NCBI GenBank assembly: GCA_039621445.1
Contig: CP154957.1
Location: 36,858,382-36,922,381, forward strand
Length of the DNA: 64,000 nucleotides
DNA from: Euglena gracilis
Taxonomy: Eukaryota > Euglenida > Euglenophyceae > Euglenales
Reading direction: 5' to 3'
Shown here: positions 42,490 to 62,100 of the stretch, in pieces
Layout: every line of letters starts with the position of its first letter
Numbering within the stretch: the stretch's first letter is position 1
Program-made: the position numbers and the translations under genes
The notes under the pieces: model-generated
What the model was told of the DNA's origin: nothing
Databases searched by the model: none
What the model saw: only the letters and a program-made list of their open reading frames with translations

Positions 42490-43060
42490 TGTTGTGGCCA
42501 TCTTTTTTTAAAAGAAAAACAGTCCAGCCTTTTTTTGGCCAAACTTGGTGGGATGAGTGGTGGGAGATGGATAATGGAGAGGAAGGGGATGGCACTGAGA
42601 TGGATAATCTCCCAGAGCTCGCAGCTCCCGAAGGAGGCCCTGGGCCGGGCTTCTTTTCAGGAAGGCCGCATCTCCCCCAGGGGGTGGACAGACAGGGCTG
42701 TGTGCACTCTTGGCTCCATGGGGGATCGTATTTCGTCCTCGGCTGCTTCCATACCACTCTTGCCGAGGCCGAAGAAGGTCCGAAAACGACCGTTTCCAAG
42801 AAAGATTGTTTGAGTCCAGGCCGGCACTGAAAACAGAGGAACGCACCCCTTCGGAGCGCGTTCCTCAGATGGTATGGGGAATCCCCAAACCCCCATGGGG
42901 GGGGGTTGACACCTCTTCTTCCTGTGCATTGTGTCATCTTCCGATTCCCCTGGAGGGGGCGTCGGACTGTGGCATCGACAGTTGCTGGACCACTGGCGTC
43001 ATATCACACGGGAAACACCTCCCCTGGGCCGTCAGGGGCACTCTCCACCGCTTAGCCCCT
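42490..43060 (+). other. Possible exons upstream of the cyclase-like domains
   Basis: Two overlapping frames run through 42490-42815. One ends RISSSAASIPLLPRPKKVRK, the other is acidic. A third stretch near 42955-43060 reads GASDCGIDSCWTTGVISHGK. Borders are unclear, so only the presence of GC-rich, exon-like sequence is claimed. Confidence 0.3.
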
Positions 43061-43158
43061 CCCTCCATCCCCCCCCCCCAACTGGGCTTTCCAGCACAGT
43101 CCTGTGCGTGCCACCCCACAGCACCACAGCACAAGGAACCCCCTGGGGCCGTTGAACA

Positions 43159-50110
<6,952 letters not shown>

Positions 50111-50305
50111 GTGTGTCAACCATCAGTTTTTACTGAGACACCCCCATCAAAATATCATGTAAGTTGTTGTCTTTTTTTTTTGCTTTTCAATCAGAGTTCT
50201 GATTTTTGTCCTAATGTAGGTGCTTTTTTCTTGGTATCTGCCTGTTGCTGCATGTAATTCTAATGCAACTTCAACCATGCAAACATTGGCTGCCAGAAGC
50301 AAGAA

Positions 50306-50728
50306 ATGGGCTATGCCAGTGATGCACCGTCAAGGCTCAACCGAAGAAAAAATGTTCCATCCTATCTTTATGACACCCAGGACGTCCCATCGTCTCGACG
50401 GCGTCGGGCTCATTTGGGTGAAGCGCCTGGGCCGCGTCCGCTCATGGCCAGGGCTGTATGGGAGCCCCGCGCCATATGGGTGTTGGATGGGGGGCCCGAC
50501 CCCCCACCAGGCCTCCCTGTACAGCCCTGCTCATGGCCATCGCAGCCTGCAGTATCCTGCATGCTGCCGTGGGTGCTGCGTGGCCGCGCTGTGGAGCAGC
50601 GTCCCTTGACGACCGGAAGCAACAGCGACGGTGCGTGGGAGTTTGTGTGGGAGTCTCCTGGCCCTGATGATGGCTCGATGGAAGAGCCAGACGTGCGGAA
50701 GGCATCAAGACCTCCTCTGGCCTGGGAG
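50306..50728 (+). CDS. Probable exon, function unknown
   Basis: An open frame ends exactly at a strong donor (GGGAG|GTACGT). Its last part, DGAWEFVWESPGPDDGSMEE then PDVRKASRPPLAWE, is protein-like. The 5' border is unknown. Confidence 0.45.
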
Positions 50729-51530
50729 GTACGTCCGATTTGGTGCACATTTTGCACCTCCATTTCGTTGGCTATGGGATGGTTCTTTTGTGGCTTCATC
50801 CAAGCCAGAGGTTTTCTCAAGCAGGAAGGGACCAACTCCAGGGGGGAGGTCCAGCCAAGCACTTTTTCCCCCCAGCCAGCAGGTTGTGGAGCAAAATGAC
50901 CTTTTGAATTGTCAGGGTTAAGGTTAGGGAACCGTTTTTTTTTTGCTAAATTTTGGCAGTTAGACCAAAGAAGTTCGAAATTAGGCCAAATCTGAACCCC
51001 AACCCTGATCGTAATTGAATCCTAATCCCAACCACAACCAAAAGTTTCCCAAAATTGTGCAACAAAAACGAATGAAAAACTCGACCTTTGCAACAACGAA
51101 GTGGGGAGCCCTCAGCAATTAGTGCACCCTCGGGGTCCCACCTCTTTATGACTGCCAATTATTCTTCCCACAGGCCACCGAGTTAAGGTTCTTCCTACAT
51201 CAAGTTTCGCTTCAAAAAGCAGGGACGGCGTCCCAATGGAGATTGTCCAGACAGCCAGTTTTTTCCCCCCAGCGTACACCTCCACTCTGTTCATGCATTT
51301 TCGACTGCCAAACTGAGCCAAATTTGGGGAAAGAAACGGAAATGACGCCCCGCCACCAACATTTTTTTGTCAAACGATTCCTTGATTTTTGCAAAAGTGA
51401 GTGATCTTTGGGCTTTCTTGCAGTTTCGATGCTTGTCTTTTTCAGACCAGTTCACCCCAGGGGCCCGCTTCGAACCAGCAGCATTGTTCCCATCCAGATC
51501 TCAGTTAACTCCGTCCCGTCTCTCTTTCAG

Positions 51531-51849
51531 ACCGGAGCGGACTGCGCACTGCGGAAGTTGCTCACTGCTGATGCAGCCACCCAAGCGCACAGGGCACTCC
51601 TGCCCCCCCCCTTCACCATGGGACGGATGGCCCTGCCTCCGGTGGATCGCTCCAGCTCGGCACTGCCCGACCCGAACCTCTCATTGGCCGGGGCGTGGCT
51701 GCCCCGCGTCGCAACTCCTTGCGTCCCCCAAGTCCTTGTGTCCGCCAAGCCCTGTGGTCACTGCACCGATCGTCCCACACGTCCCACGCCGATGAGCCAC
51801 CGGGCGAGCAGAGCACCCTGGCGGGCATCGGAGCGGTGCGGCCTGCCAG
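51531..51849 (+). CDS. Probable exon, function unknown
   Basis: Acceptor CTCTCTTTCAG, frame GADCALRKLLTADAATQAHR, then LPPPFTMGRMALPPVDRSSS, ending ERCGLP at GCCAG|GTCTGC. The first 60 residues look genuine; the C-terminal third is low-complexity. No family recognised. Confidence 0.45.
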
Positions 51850-53463
51850 GTCTGCCATCGTTTGTGCTGTCCTTGGTTTGTTGGTTGGCTGCCGTGCTTT
51901 TCTTCTTTCCTTGATGTAGTATCAAAAATGCACCCGTCGATTGTGGTTTGGTCTAAAACCGATGAAATGACCCCCCCAAATTGGAGGCACAGAGGAGCGT
52001 CCAAATAACAGCGAACTATCTTCGACGGAGCAAGTTCTCCATTCGATTGCCGCCTTCCTGAGAGGCTTGTCTCTGTTTCTATTTGTTTCTTCTGAGGCTC
52101 CGCTCGAGAACATTTACCCTTGGGTGTATGCTGATGCTTTACCGCTGGCATCGGTGGACCAACCCTTTTTGTTAGGGGGTGCAGCCTCGGAGTGGCTGGG
52201 TTGGTTGGGACTGGAGCAGGGATTTCTGCTGGTCATTTTATCCCGAAACTGGTACCTTTGGATGGAACAACGGACAGTACCGATAAACCTGAACCCCCCC
52301 ACCACATAAGGATAACGACAGTTAATTGCGATAAAATTTTCATCCGCCCACTACCGATAAGCACAAACCCTACTATGTCTAGTGCACAGAAATCTGGATG
52401 AACCAGGTTAAAGTGTGGGTTCGAAAGATTTCTATTCACACCAAAATTTGATCTGAATTGCATTATTTCTAATTGTTAATATCATTACTTTTATTACTAA
52501 TCAGAGTTGTGGAGCAGGCATTGCCATATTTGCCGATAATTCCAGCCAGGGTGCTGTGGAACAGACTGATTTTTACCCAGATATGTCAACATTTCCTGTC
52601 AATTTGTTTGCACTAAACCACAAAAATGCTCGCACTTCACCCCTTTGTTTGCACTTTATCCCAAAAATTCACACTACACCAAAAATATTTCACCTTTCAG
52701 AAAATTTTTGCACTTGGATCTGGTGTTTTGCACAGTTGACCTTTGAAACTCCAGCTGGAATGGATCTTTTTCCATTGATGCACCGTGAGGCTTATTTTTA
52801 TTGAGCAAAAATATAATAATGGAGTGCTAATTTTTTCTGATCAAGTGCAAATGCTTTTGTTGCGCATTGCAAATGTTTTTCATCTGTGGGCAAACACATT
52901 TGAAGACTGCGAGCAAATTTTTTGGCATGTTGGAGCAATTTTTTTGCCATCTGTGGACAAAAATTTCGGACACCAGGTGAGGCCTGGCCAACCTCACCAG
53001 GGGGCGGGGGGATGGCTGCCTCCCCATGCACCCGAAGGCACCCAGATTCGAATCCCCCCAGACCGAGACGACCAAAGTTGCCATTGCGGTTATTTTATTG
53101 TCCCATATATTTATTTGATTTATTTTTATATTATGCTTGATTTTTTGACTTTACAACGTTGCACTTGTTGCGGTTTTCTTGTATTGCTTTGTTTTATTTA
53201 ATTCCAGAGTTGAATGATGGCAAAATATGGGGGTCTTTTATATTTAACCATTGTCCTCTGCAGCATCATTCCTTGCAGCGATGCAATGTACCAGTATCAT
53301 CGTTCTTTACCATCACGTCGAGAGGTTGGTTCCCAAAAAACGAACATTTTTTGGTCAAAACTTTTTGGTAATCGATCCACCATTTCGGTAACCGCACTGT
53401 TTCACAATGTTTCAGATCTATTGCGGACTGAAGTTTAACTGAAGTTTATTTTTTTTTCTGCAG

Positions 53464-53587
53464 CGACGCTGACCTCGAGAGCCGAAGGCAGTCCAACTGC
53501 ATGCCAGCTTCCACCGTGGCAGAGGTCGGCCCCCCGGCACTGTGGGCCCGGACGGGGTCTCGGCGTAGCCCCCGAAGTGTGCCTCAG
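53464..53587 (+). CDS. Probable exon, 124 bp, function unknown
   Basis: Bordered by TTTTTTTCTGCAG and CTCAG|GTCTGC. Frame DADLESRRQSNCMPASTVAE then VGPPALWARTGSRRSPRSVPQ. Acidic start and basic end; no domain. Confidence 0.5.
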
Positions 53588-54262
53588 GTCTGCCCATGCA
53601 GGGCTGCCCCCTTGGTTGCTTGTAATGCCATCTAACAAGAAAGGTGTATTTCATACGGCGGTTGTATTTCATTAACGGTCCCTTTCTGATGAAAGGCAAG
53701 CTTTCTTCCTGCCCAGACGACTTTTCTTTTTATCCCTTTGGACCCATGAAGGCAGAAAACTCCTGGAAAACTGGAGGTTTGTTTTAGATCAATTTCTCAA
53801 ATTGGTCTAATTAATTATCGAATGGGGATTTTTGTTTTTTCTATGCAGCGAGAATCTTTGGTTTCATTGTTTCCCCCTTCCCCTCCCCTGATCAAACAGA
53901 GGCCTTTTTTTTTCCGCCCAGTTTTTTTTTTCTGAGACACATTCCTCCACAAAGCACCGTCCATCTCAGGTCTGTAAAATGCAACCTGAAAAATGCACGC
54001 TCTGGTCTCCACAATCCTGGCGCAGCGTATGTCTGTAAGTATCGGCCGCTAGGAGTGGGCATTGTTGTGATTGTATTGTGGTCTGGTTGGGTGAACATTC
54101 CCCCCACTGTGCTGTCTTATTGAGCCCCCCCCCCCCCGCCTGAGTCATTGTGGTTTGTTGGGTTTGGGTCGAAGGATACCCGCCCCCCGTTAGACCGCCG
54201 TTGCTTGACCAGTGGCTTGACATTGATGGCCATGGCCACACGGCTGGCTGCCCCTCCCACAG

Positions 54263-54587
54263 GCCGTCCCCACGGGGGTGCCTCCCGCCCCGCTGGACGA
54301 CCGACTGGCGGCCGTGGCCCAGTTGACTGCCACGCTGGCGGAGGAGGCCGGCGGCCGGGCCGAGCTGCTGGGGCTGGAGGCGGCGGCGTGGCAGGTGCTG
54401 GTTGGGGCCCTCGCCCGGCAGTCGGCCCCCGGAGGACGGTCCCCCCGTACGGAGGAGGCCGCCGTCCGCTTCGTTGTCATGGGGGAGACGGCGGAGCGGA
54501 GCTACCTGGTGGATGCGGAGGCGGCGGAGCGGGCGGCGATGGCCCATGACTGGCTGGCCCTTCGAGCCCACAGCCGCCGTCCCCCCC
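54263..54587 (+). CDS. Probable exon, helical alanine-rich protein segment
   Basis: Bordered by CTCCCACAG and CCCC|GTACGC. Frame PLDDRLAAVAQLTATLAEEA, then LLGLEAAAWQVLVGALARQ, then VRFVVMGETAERSYLVDAEA. Amphipathic helices are likely. Its phase agrees with the next exon at 55080 across an intron that contains a microsatellite. Confidence 0.55.
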
Positions 54588-54635
54588 GTACGCCGTGCAA
54601 TGGACGATCCATGGTGGGTCGCTTCTTATGCTTCT

Positions 54636-55026
<391 letters not shown>

Positions 55027-55079
55027 TTTGTGTGGGCACAAATACACATCTATATTCCTGTTTCTCCTTTTCTTCCCAG

Positions 55080-55221
55080 GCCTTATTGGGATCCACCCAT
55101 TTTACGCTAAGTTGCAGAGGCTGCGGCAGGGGTACCATGGCCTGCACCACAATGGGTCATGCCCCTTTCGAAACCCCGGCGATTGCCCGTTTCCCGCCCA
55201 TGCAATGTGGGTTATGCAAGC
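55080..55221 (+). CDS. Probable exon following the microsatellite intron
   Basis: Acceptor TTTTCTTCCCAG, frame [20 protein letters not shown] then [20 protein letters not shown], donor AAGCG|GTCAGT. In phase with 54263-54587. Cys/His-containing, no clear zinc-finger spacing. Confidence 0.45.
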
Positions 55222-55344
55222 GGTCAGTTTTTGCTTCACAACTCCTGTTTGAAGTCAAGTCATGTAGCCATTGTTTTCTCACGCTCCTGGAAGCAAACAA
55301 ACTTGGAATATTCAAGCAATTGAAATGGTAATTCAAAACTAAAT

Positions 55345-55375
55345 TAATAAAATACATGTATATATACATATAGAT

Positions 55376-55433
<58 letters not shown>

Positions 55434-55434
55434 G

Positions 55435-55504
<70 letters not shown>

Positions 55505-55515
55505 TGTATGTATGC
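55345..55515. repeat. TA/CA/TGTA microsatellite
   Basis: ACACAC, TATATA and TGTATGTA runs in succession. Confidence 0.9.
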
Positions 55516-55657
55516 ATGTATTCATTATTGCCTCTTTTTCATTTTGAAAATCATTCCATTTTCATTTATTATTTGTTCCATTTGTTTATTTATTTGTAAA
55601 TCCTTTTTATCATCATTTATATTTTTTTTACCCCATTTTTATTGAACTCTTCCCCAG

Positions 55658-55729
55658 AGCCACCCAACTGCATGCCGCCGACGCCACTGCAGTGCATGGA
55701 TTTGCGCCGCTGGCCGACGAGCTCCTCTG
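55658..55729 (+). CDS. Small exon, 72 bp, function unknown
   Basis: Acceptor CTTCCCCAG, frame ATQLHAADATAVHGFAPLAD then ELL, donor CTCTG|GTGCTG. Length a multiple of three; helical composition. Confidence 0.45.
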
Positions 55730-55852
55730 GTGCTGACCCTGGATTTGGACCGTCAGGTCTCCCTGCCCTCCAGCCCCATGTAGGTTGCTCTGTCGGGTTG
55801 AGTGAAGCAGTGATGGCAATACGAGGCATTCTCCCCTTTGCAAAGTTCTTTG

Positions 55853-56245
55853 TAACCCCCCCCCCCCAAATAATAAACCCCCCCCGGTGTATTATTTGGA
55901 CCCCAACTTCGGTCCAGGGGGGGGTTTATTATTTAGGGGTGGGTTTATTATTTGGGCAAATTTTTCGCAGTCAAAAATCGACCTGAAAACCCCTCCACAG
56001 GCTCCAATGGTCATTTTTTTGGCATTTTTGGGCTTTTTTGAAAATTGGGTGCTTTTTTTGGCATATTTTCTGCACCAATTTCATCCATTTTTGTGATTTT
56101 TTTTGCAACATTTCTGCTAATTTTTGACTCTTTTTTCCTTTGCCCTCACACCTGCCAGAGGGGAGGTTTATTATTTGGGCGGCCGAAGTCGGTCCTCAGG
56201 GGGGGGTTATTATTTGGGGGGGGTTTATAATTTGGGGGGGATTTA
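55853..56245. mobile_element. Poly-C/poly-G foldback, AAATAA family (D), in an intron
   Basis: Starts TAACCCCCCCCCC and CCAAATAATAAACC; ends TTATAATTTGGGGGGGATTTA. Internal TTATTATTTGG steps and a CGGCCGAAGTCGG string match the copy at 10656. Confidence 0.75.
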
Positions 56246-56249
56246 ACCC

Positions 56250-57420
56250 ATTGGATTTGTGCAGCCTCCAGCACATTAGGGCCAGACAGGCATTCAGGCC
56301 AGACATCCATATTCCAGTTTCCTCAAATGTGTTCATGCGCTTGTGACCGATGGCCTCCTTTTCCTCCTCAACAGGAGCCCACCCTAACTCTCCTATTAAT
56401 TATCACCGTTTGCCGCATCGATTATCAAACCATCCCCATCTCTCAGCCCCTCTCTGTCTGTCTCTGTGGCTATCTGTGTCGGGTTCGATGCCCCAGTCTT
56501 TGACGATGGGACAGCCGATACCCTGTGCGTGTGTGTAGTGTGTGTAGTGTGTGGTTGTGTGCGCCATGGTCTGAACCTCATCATCCTCTGCACTGGGGAA
56601 GGCATCCCGATCTCCGTGGATTGAGTGTCTATACATTTCTGTTCTCTCCATGTCCTGTATGCTGACCCTGGCGGTCTGTAGACCACCGTCCATCATGCCC
56701 TTACGACAAGTCATTCTTTCTCCTCGCCCCTCTTTGACAATAGTGCCTTTCATCAAACCAGAAATGATGCTTTATGTGTCTCCCACACAGAGACCAGGAT
56801 TCAAAAGCTGACAGAAGCTCAAGAAGCAGTGAAATTGTGCCCACCACAGCATTTCCTCAGCATGCCCGCCAACTGAAAATGCAATGGTCCAAAAGTGGGA
56901 CATACAATTTTGAAACGTCTGGGGAATCTGGAAGGAGAGCAACTTCCTTGTGCGACCACCCCCCAAAAAAATGCAAAATGGGAGGTCAAAGTATGCAAAA
57001 AATTGGAAGAAAAAAATAAATCATACAAAATTTAACACATTGTGACAGATTTTGTATTCTATGAAAGAATGCAAATCATCCAATCAGCAGATTTCCCCCC
57101 TGGAGCCTGGAGAAAAATGAGGAGGAAATGAAGATGGCTTGTTTCTAATCTGTGTTCCTTTCCAATGTGTGCCAAATGATAGTTGGCATCAACATTGATG
57201 AAAGGGTATCAAATTTTCTCATATTGCATCCCTCGAGACATGGACTATTCGGGAATCCACTTTAACTGACGCACGCTGTGAAAAGGATTCGGTTTAGTAT
57301 GAGGACGCCGTTTGCACACTGGGGAGAGGATTGAACGAGGCAGAAAGCTGTCTGGGAGGGACTCGAATGGCCGTTTCTTTTCCTAGGAAACTATTTGGAA
57401 ACCATTTCCTGCAATTTTTT
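56250..57420. other. Intron-like spacer; no exon recognised
   Basis: AT-moderate sequence with a TGTGTAGTGTGTG run near 56528. Short frames on both strands lack splice-supported borders. Confidence 0.4.
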
Positions 57421-57458
57421 TTTTGGCTGGCCTCCAATGTCAATACCCCTCCCCCCCC

Positions 57459-57671
57459 ATGGTCGCTTTTGTTGGGGCGCTTGATGTGGCTCGCAGTGAT
57501 GATGTGACAGGATGGCCGGGCCCCCTCTGGGATGACATGCAATCCGCCCTCCCGCTTCTGCGCGATGGCGACCCCCAGCAGCAGGAGGCCACGGCCCAGG
57601 AGGTGCGGCGGGTTACTGTGTGTGGACCTCCCGCACGCACCCCAGGGGTGTCCATCACTCTGGCCACTCGG
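57459..57671 (+). CDS. Probable exon, function unknown
   Basis: Frame VAFVGALDVARSDDVTGWPG, then PLWDDMQSALPLLRDGDPQQ, then VSITLATR at donor CTCGG|GTGAAA. The start could be a distant relative of the cyclase VFTDxxxS...LW...A pattern, but this is weak. 5' border unknown. Confidence 0.45.
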
Positions 57672-57699
57672 GTGAAATGGCCTAAAATGAAATTTTGGC

Positions 57700-59160
57700 T
57701 GAAATCTTTTTCGGCCAGTCCTCGGCCGGGGGGGGGGGGGGCTGAGCCAAAAACCAGTCAGTGACTCTGAAAATACCTTGCCAGTCAATCCCCCGGGGGT
57801 GGACCATTGCTTACCAACCCCTGGGGGGTCGGTCACTTCGGCCACTTTCTGCCTTAGCCAAAAATTAACCTTCGGCGCCAGGTGGGCCACATGGGTGGGG
57901 CATTTGGGGCAGCCAAAAACCAGTCAGTCACACCGATCAAACCAGCCAGTCACCCCCCCCCCTGACTCCCTTCGACTTGGAAAATTTCTTATGTATCTTG
58001 TGTCTTATTCTGGTCCCGATTTTCCTTTGAGACCAAAGGTCAAACAACCTGCCAATTTTTTATCATGTTTAGGATGTTTTGGCCAACAAGTTGCTCATTA
58101 TTAGAATCAGCACGTTCCCAAATGTTTTTTTTTCAAGACCTCAAAGTGCATTAAATCAATGAAAATTTGGTTTTTTGCATAATTTGCTTTATTGCTGCTT
58201 TAATGTTTTGTGAGCACAATGAAAAATTTTCCGGAGGAGGTGAACATCCAAGTCTTCTCCAGCAGAAACGTGTCCCCCCCGGGTCACTCCTGAGGGAAGG
58301 ATGCAGTTCTCTGCATTGCCCACAATTTTCTCGCAATTTCCGCAATTTTTCGAAATTTTCTGCAATTTTTTCCCTTTTCTGCACTTTTTCTGCATGAACC
58401 TAAAACGTAAGGTAAAATGAGTTCCAGCCATTTCTCAAATGTTTCAGTAGGGCACCCAGGTACTTTTTTTGTTATTTTTTTTGCAAATTTGCCAAAATTT
58501 GCCAAAATTTGTCAAAATTTGCAAAAAAGTTGGCAAATTTGCCTTTTTAAGGTTTCCCGATTTCTGTTGGGAAATAATTTTGATTCAAAAATATTTTGCA
58601 TCCTGACTAGATTTTACCTGACACCAAAGGTTTTGGTTTGAATTTTTTTGCCATTTTTGGATTTTTCAGCAAAGAGATTCCATATTTTTTAAATAAACAT
58701 GTTCCCAAAATTACAAAAATGATGTTTGGGACTTTGAAAAATGTTAATAACGGCTCAAAACTTGCACCCATGTTGCAATGTGGCCAAATTTGTGCAAATT
58801 TTCTGGTTTTAGTCCTCCAGCAGAAGTGTGTGCCGATCCCCAAAACCGCAATTTCCGCAATTTTCCCACAATTTTTCTGCAAGTTCCGCAATTTTTCCAC
58901 AATTTTCCGCAATTTTTTTCCGAAAGCCTCCAATAAATCATCCCATTATCATCCCCCCCCCCCCCCGAGGATTTACATACAACTGGTTTTCTTGTTTTCC
59001 TTGAGTCTTTTTTTCCATGCGGTTTTTTTTTTGCATCGGATTATTTGAGGGTCTGTGTTTCGTCCCCTCCCCCCCTGTTAAACCTGGACCTGTTGGCTTC
59101 CACTTCTATTCTCCAACCCTCATCCTTTGGGCACCGCACCGCCCTCCACCCTCCGGGCCA
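57700..59160. other. Intron-like spacer
   Basis: G/C homopolymers at 57728-57960, then long AT-rich stretches made of CGCAATTTTTC and CAAATTTGCC words (58300-58930). No coding sequence. Confidence 0.5.
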
Positions 59161-59166
59161 TGGCAG

Positions 59167-62100
59167 GTGCTGCGGCTGTTCGAGACGAAGGACGACACCA
59201 TCCAGCAGCTTGGCCAGGGCCGCCCCCGCCCCGTCACAGGATTGGGAGCGAGCCGCCTTTGGTCCGCCGCTGGCCTGCCCCCCAGCTCCCCTGAGAGGGG
59301 CCGCCCTGGACCGGAGGCGGCGTTGGCGGACTGCGAGGCACGGCTGCAACGGACGGAGGATGCCTGGCGGCGGGAGCAGCAGGTCCACCGGCTGCAGTAC
59401 ACCCAGGCGTGTGGAGGAGGGGGAATGCTCCCCTCACTGGCTCCGCCCTCTCTCCACAGCGTCCGTCTGCTTTCGTTTGCCATTGGTGCGTTTATAGCAG
59501 CCCACATCTGTCCTCTCATATCCTGCCCCTCCCAAATGATTTATTACCCTGACCAGGCCCTTGCTTAAGGGTTTGCGGTACCCCCCCCCCCTGGACTTGT
59601 TGGACTGCAGCAAGTCCAATTTTGGAAATCCTGGTGGATCCCCAGGCTGCTACAGGGCTTGTGGAAATTTTGCGCGAGGCACTGAAAAATTTAGTGCCCA
59701 TTTTTGGCCATTTTTTGGTATTTTTTTTTGAACAAAATCAGCCCCCCAAAAAATATTAAGAACATTTCCACCTCGGGGCATAGCACGGAGGAAATGAGGA
59801 ATTTTTTTCTAATCCAGTGGAGGGGGTCCCGCTCAAGTCCCGGTCAAGCTCGTCCATTTTTTCCAGGGGCTAGCCAGTGGACCCCCCCCCCCACAGGGCC
59901 CTGACCTTTTGCCACCATATTGTTGCGTTGCATTCCACTATTGCTTTCCTTCCATTTTGATCCCGTTGCTTTCGTCCACAGTTGGCCCAAGAGAAGAAAA
60001 TGGTCGTGGAGGAGCTAAGAGCAGGCCTCCCTCCACCCTTAACTCCGCCCACCTTCTTCTCTCCCCGGCCCGCCGCGCCTGGTCCTTGGTCCGTGGCCAA
60101 GCCATGGACCTCTTTGAGGGGTTTGGGGTTTTCACCACCAAATGTTGGCGGAAAGATTCCAGCCCAATTGGATTTAGGATTTAGGAATTTTTTTGCTCGT
60201 TTTCGGGTGCCAGCCAGGTCCAGCGGCGGATGCTTGGACCCCCTTGGACCCTCCCCCCGGCTTAAGTATCTGGGGGGGGGGAGGGTCATTAAGAAACTTC
60301 TTGGTGGAGGGGACTCATCCCCAGCGAGGCAAGCCTGGGCCCAAGACGCGGTCCGGCGGTGTACGGGCCTCGAGGCGGAGCTCTTCGCCTGCCGGCAGCA
60401 GCAGCAGGCGGCGGACATGTTCGCACCGCGGGTGTGCCCCCGGCCGCCACGCCGCACCGTTTCGCGGGGTTCCCCCCCCCCCTGCCCTTGCCCACTCCCT
60501 CCGATTTATTGTCGTGCCGAGGAAGAGGAGGTTCGATGGTTGGCACCGTGGCATGGATGTCTGCCCCCGTTGGCTTCTTCCCCTGGTCCACAGGCGCCTC
60601 CGCCTTCCGGTCCCCCAGAGGAGCTTCTCGTGCTTCAGTGTGGTCCTTCCCTTCTGTCTCCACCCTACCATCCCTGTTTGGCTTTGACTTGGCTGCAAAG
60701 CCGCACAAAAAGGAAATGATAGAAAATTGCTGGACATATGGTTGTTGCTTTCTGTTCGTTTCAGCCTTTGGTGCGACAGTCACCAGAAACACCATTTGGA
60801 AAGAGGCCCCTCCCAAGTTGCATCGGCAATCTTTTTTCATTTCTCGGTGTTTATTGGACCTGCAGCATAGAATCCTCATCTCACCTTGATGTGGAAAAAG
60901 TGAAACTTCGAAAGCCCAAAATTTCCAATTATCCATTTTTTCCCCATCCCAAATCGATCTGACCAGCCCCCTTCTGGCAATTTTTTTTTGCTGTTCGCAC
61001 CTTCGAAACCAAATAACATTTGTTACCATCCAGCCGCCCTTCGGCAGACAAGGCTGGAAGAAAGTTGCTGGCTGGAGAATGGCTGCTGACTGGCTGAACA
61101 CCCCTGAGGGGATGAGATTTAAAAAGCCAAAGATATCCAAAGTGTCAAAAATGGGCCAAAAGTTCCAAAAATGGCAACTGTTCCGCCGTCACAGTTGGGA
61201 ATCCATGGGGGGGGGTCCTCTGGCTGGAATTTTCCGGCCCGGTGTAGGTCATTGCCTGGCCCGTTGTAGGTCATTGCCCGGCCCGTTGTAGGTCATTGCA
61301 TGGCCCGTTTGGCTGCCTTTTGCGGTGCCACCGCAAAGTAGGACCTCAGAGTCAGTTCCATTCTTGTCCATGGTTTCGAGATCCTTGCCAATGATTCGAA
61401 GCCAGGGCCAAAGTCCACACAGTTTTATGGCAATGGTGTCACAGGGCGTCGCTTAGGCCAGGACCCTACTCTCAGCAGCCTGATTTTCCTGCCAGAACTA
61501 TTTTTCCAGCTCAGGACCGCCCTCCCCCCATCGACGAATAATACTCATCCTTGCCCAGCCGCCCAAAATATGGCTGCTTCTTTATCCTCTTCGTTGGATG
61601 ACTGAATGGGAAAATGGTAGAACAGAAGAAAATCTTTGAACATCCTTGGTTCTGGTTTTGAATTGGAGTTGGAGCAGACCTCTACTGAATTTGCATCCCA
61701 ATTACACAAAAATACGTATTTTTTGCCGACACACACTGAAACACAGATTGCAATACAAAAATAGAGTGGAATAAGCAAGGGTTGACCTGTGAACACCAAA
61801 CAGCATTGTTTAACAATCGCACAGGGGGTTCAGCTCTCCTTCTAGCTCTGCAACAGCAGATGGAATACAATGGTAAATCCCCGGAGAGGGCGGGAGTGAC
61901 ATAATGCAAGCTTGCGGACTCTTTGTTTGTGCCTTCTCGAACCTGTAGGAAGGCAAACACAGACCTGCACCGCCAGGTCATGGATAATGCCGCCGCCAAG
62001 GAACAGGTGTGTTTTTCAGATTCAGGGTTTTTTTTTAGTTGTGGACCCCGGGGGGGAGGGGGGGTAGGGTGGGTGGGTCCGGCCGAGCCCCCCCCCCCCC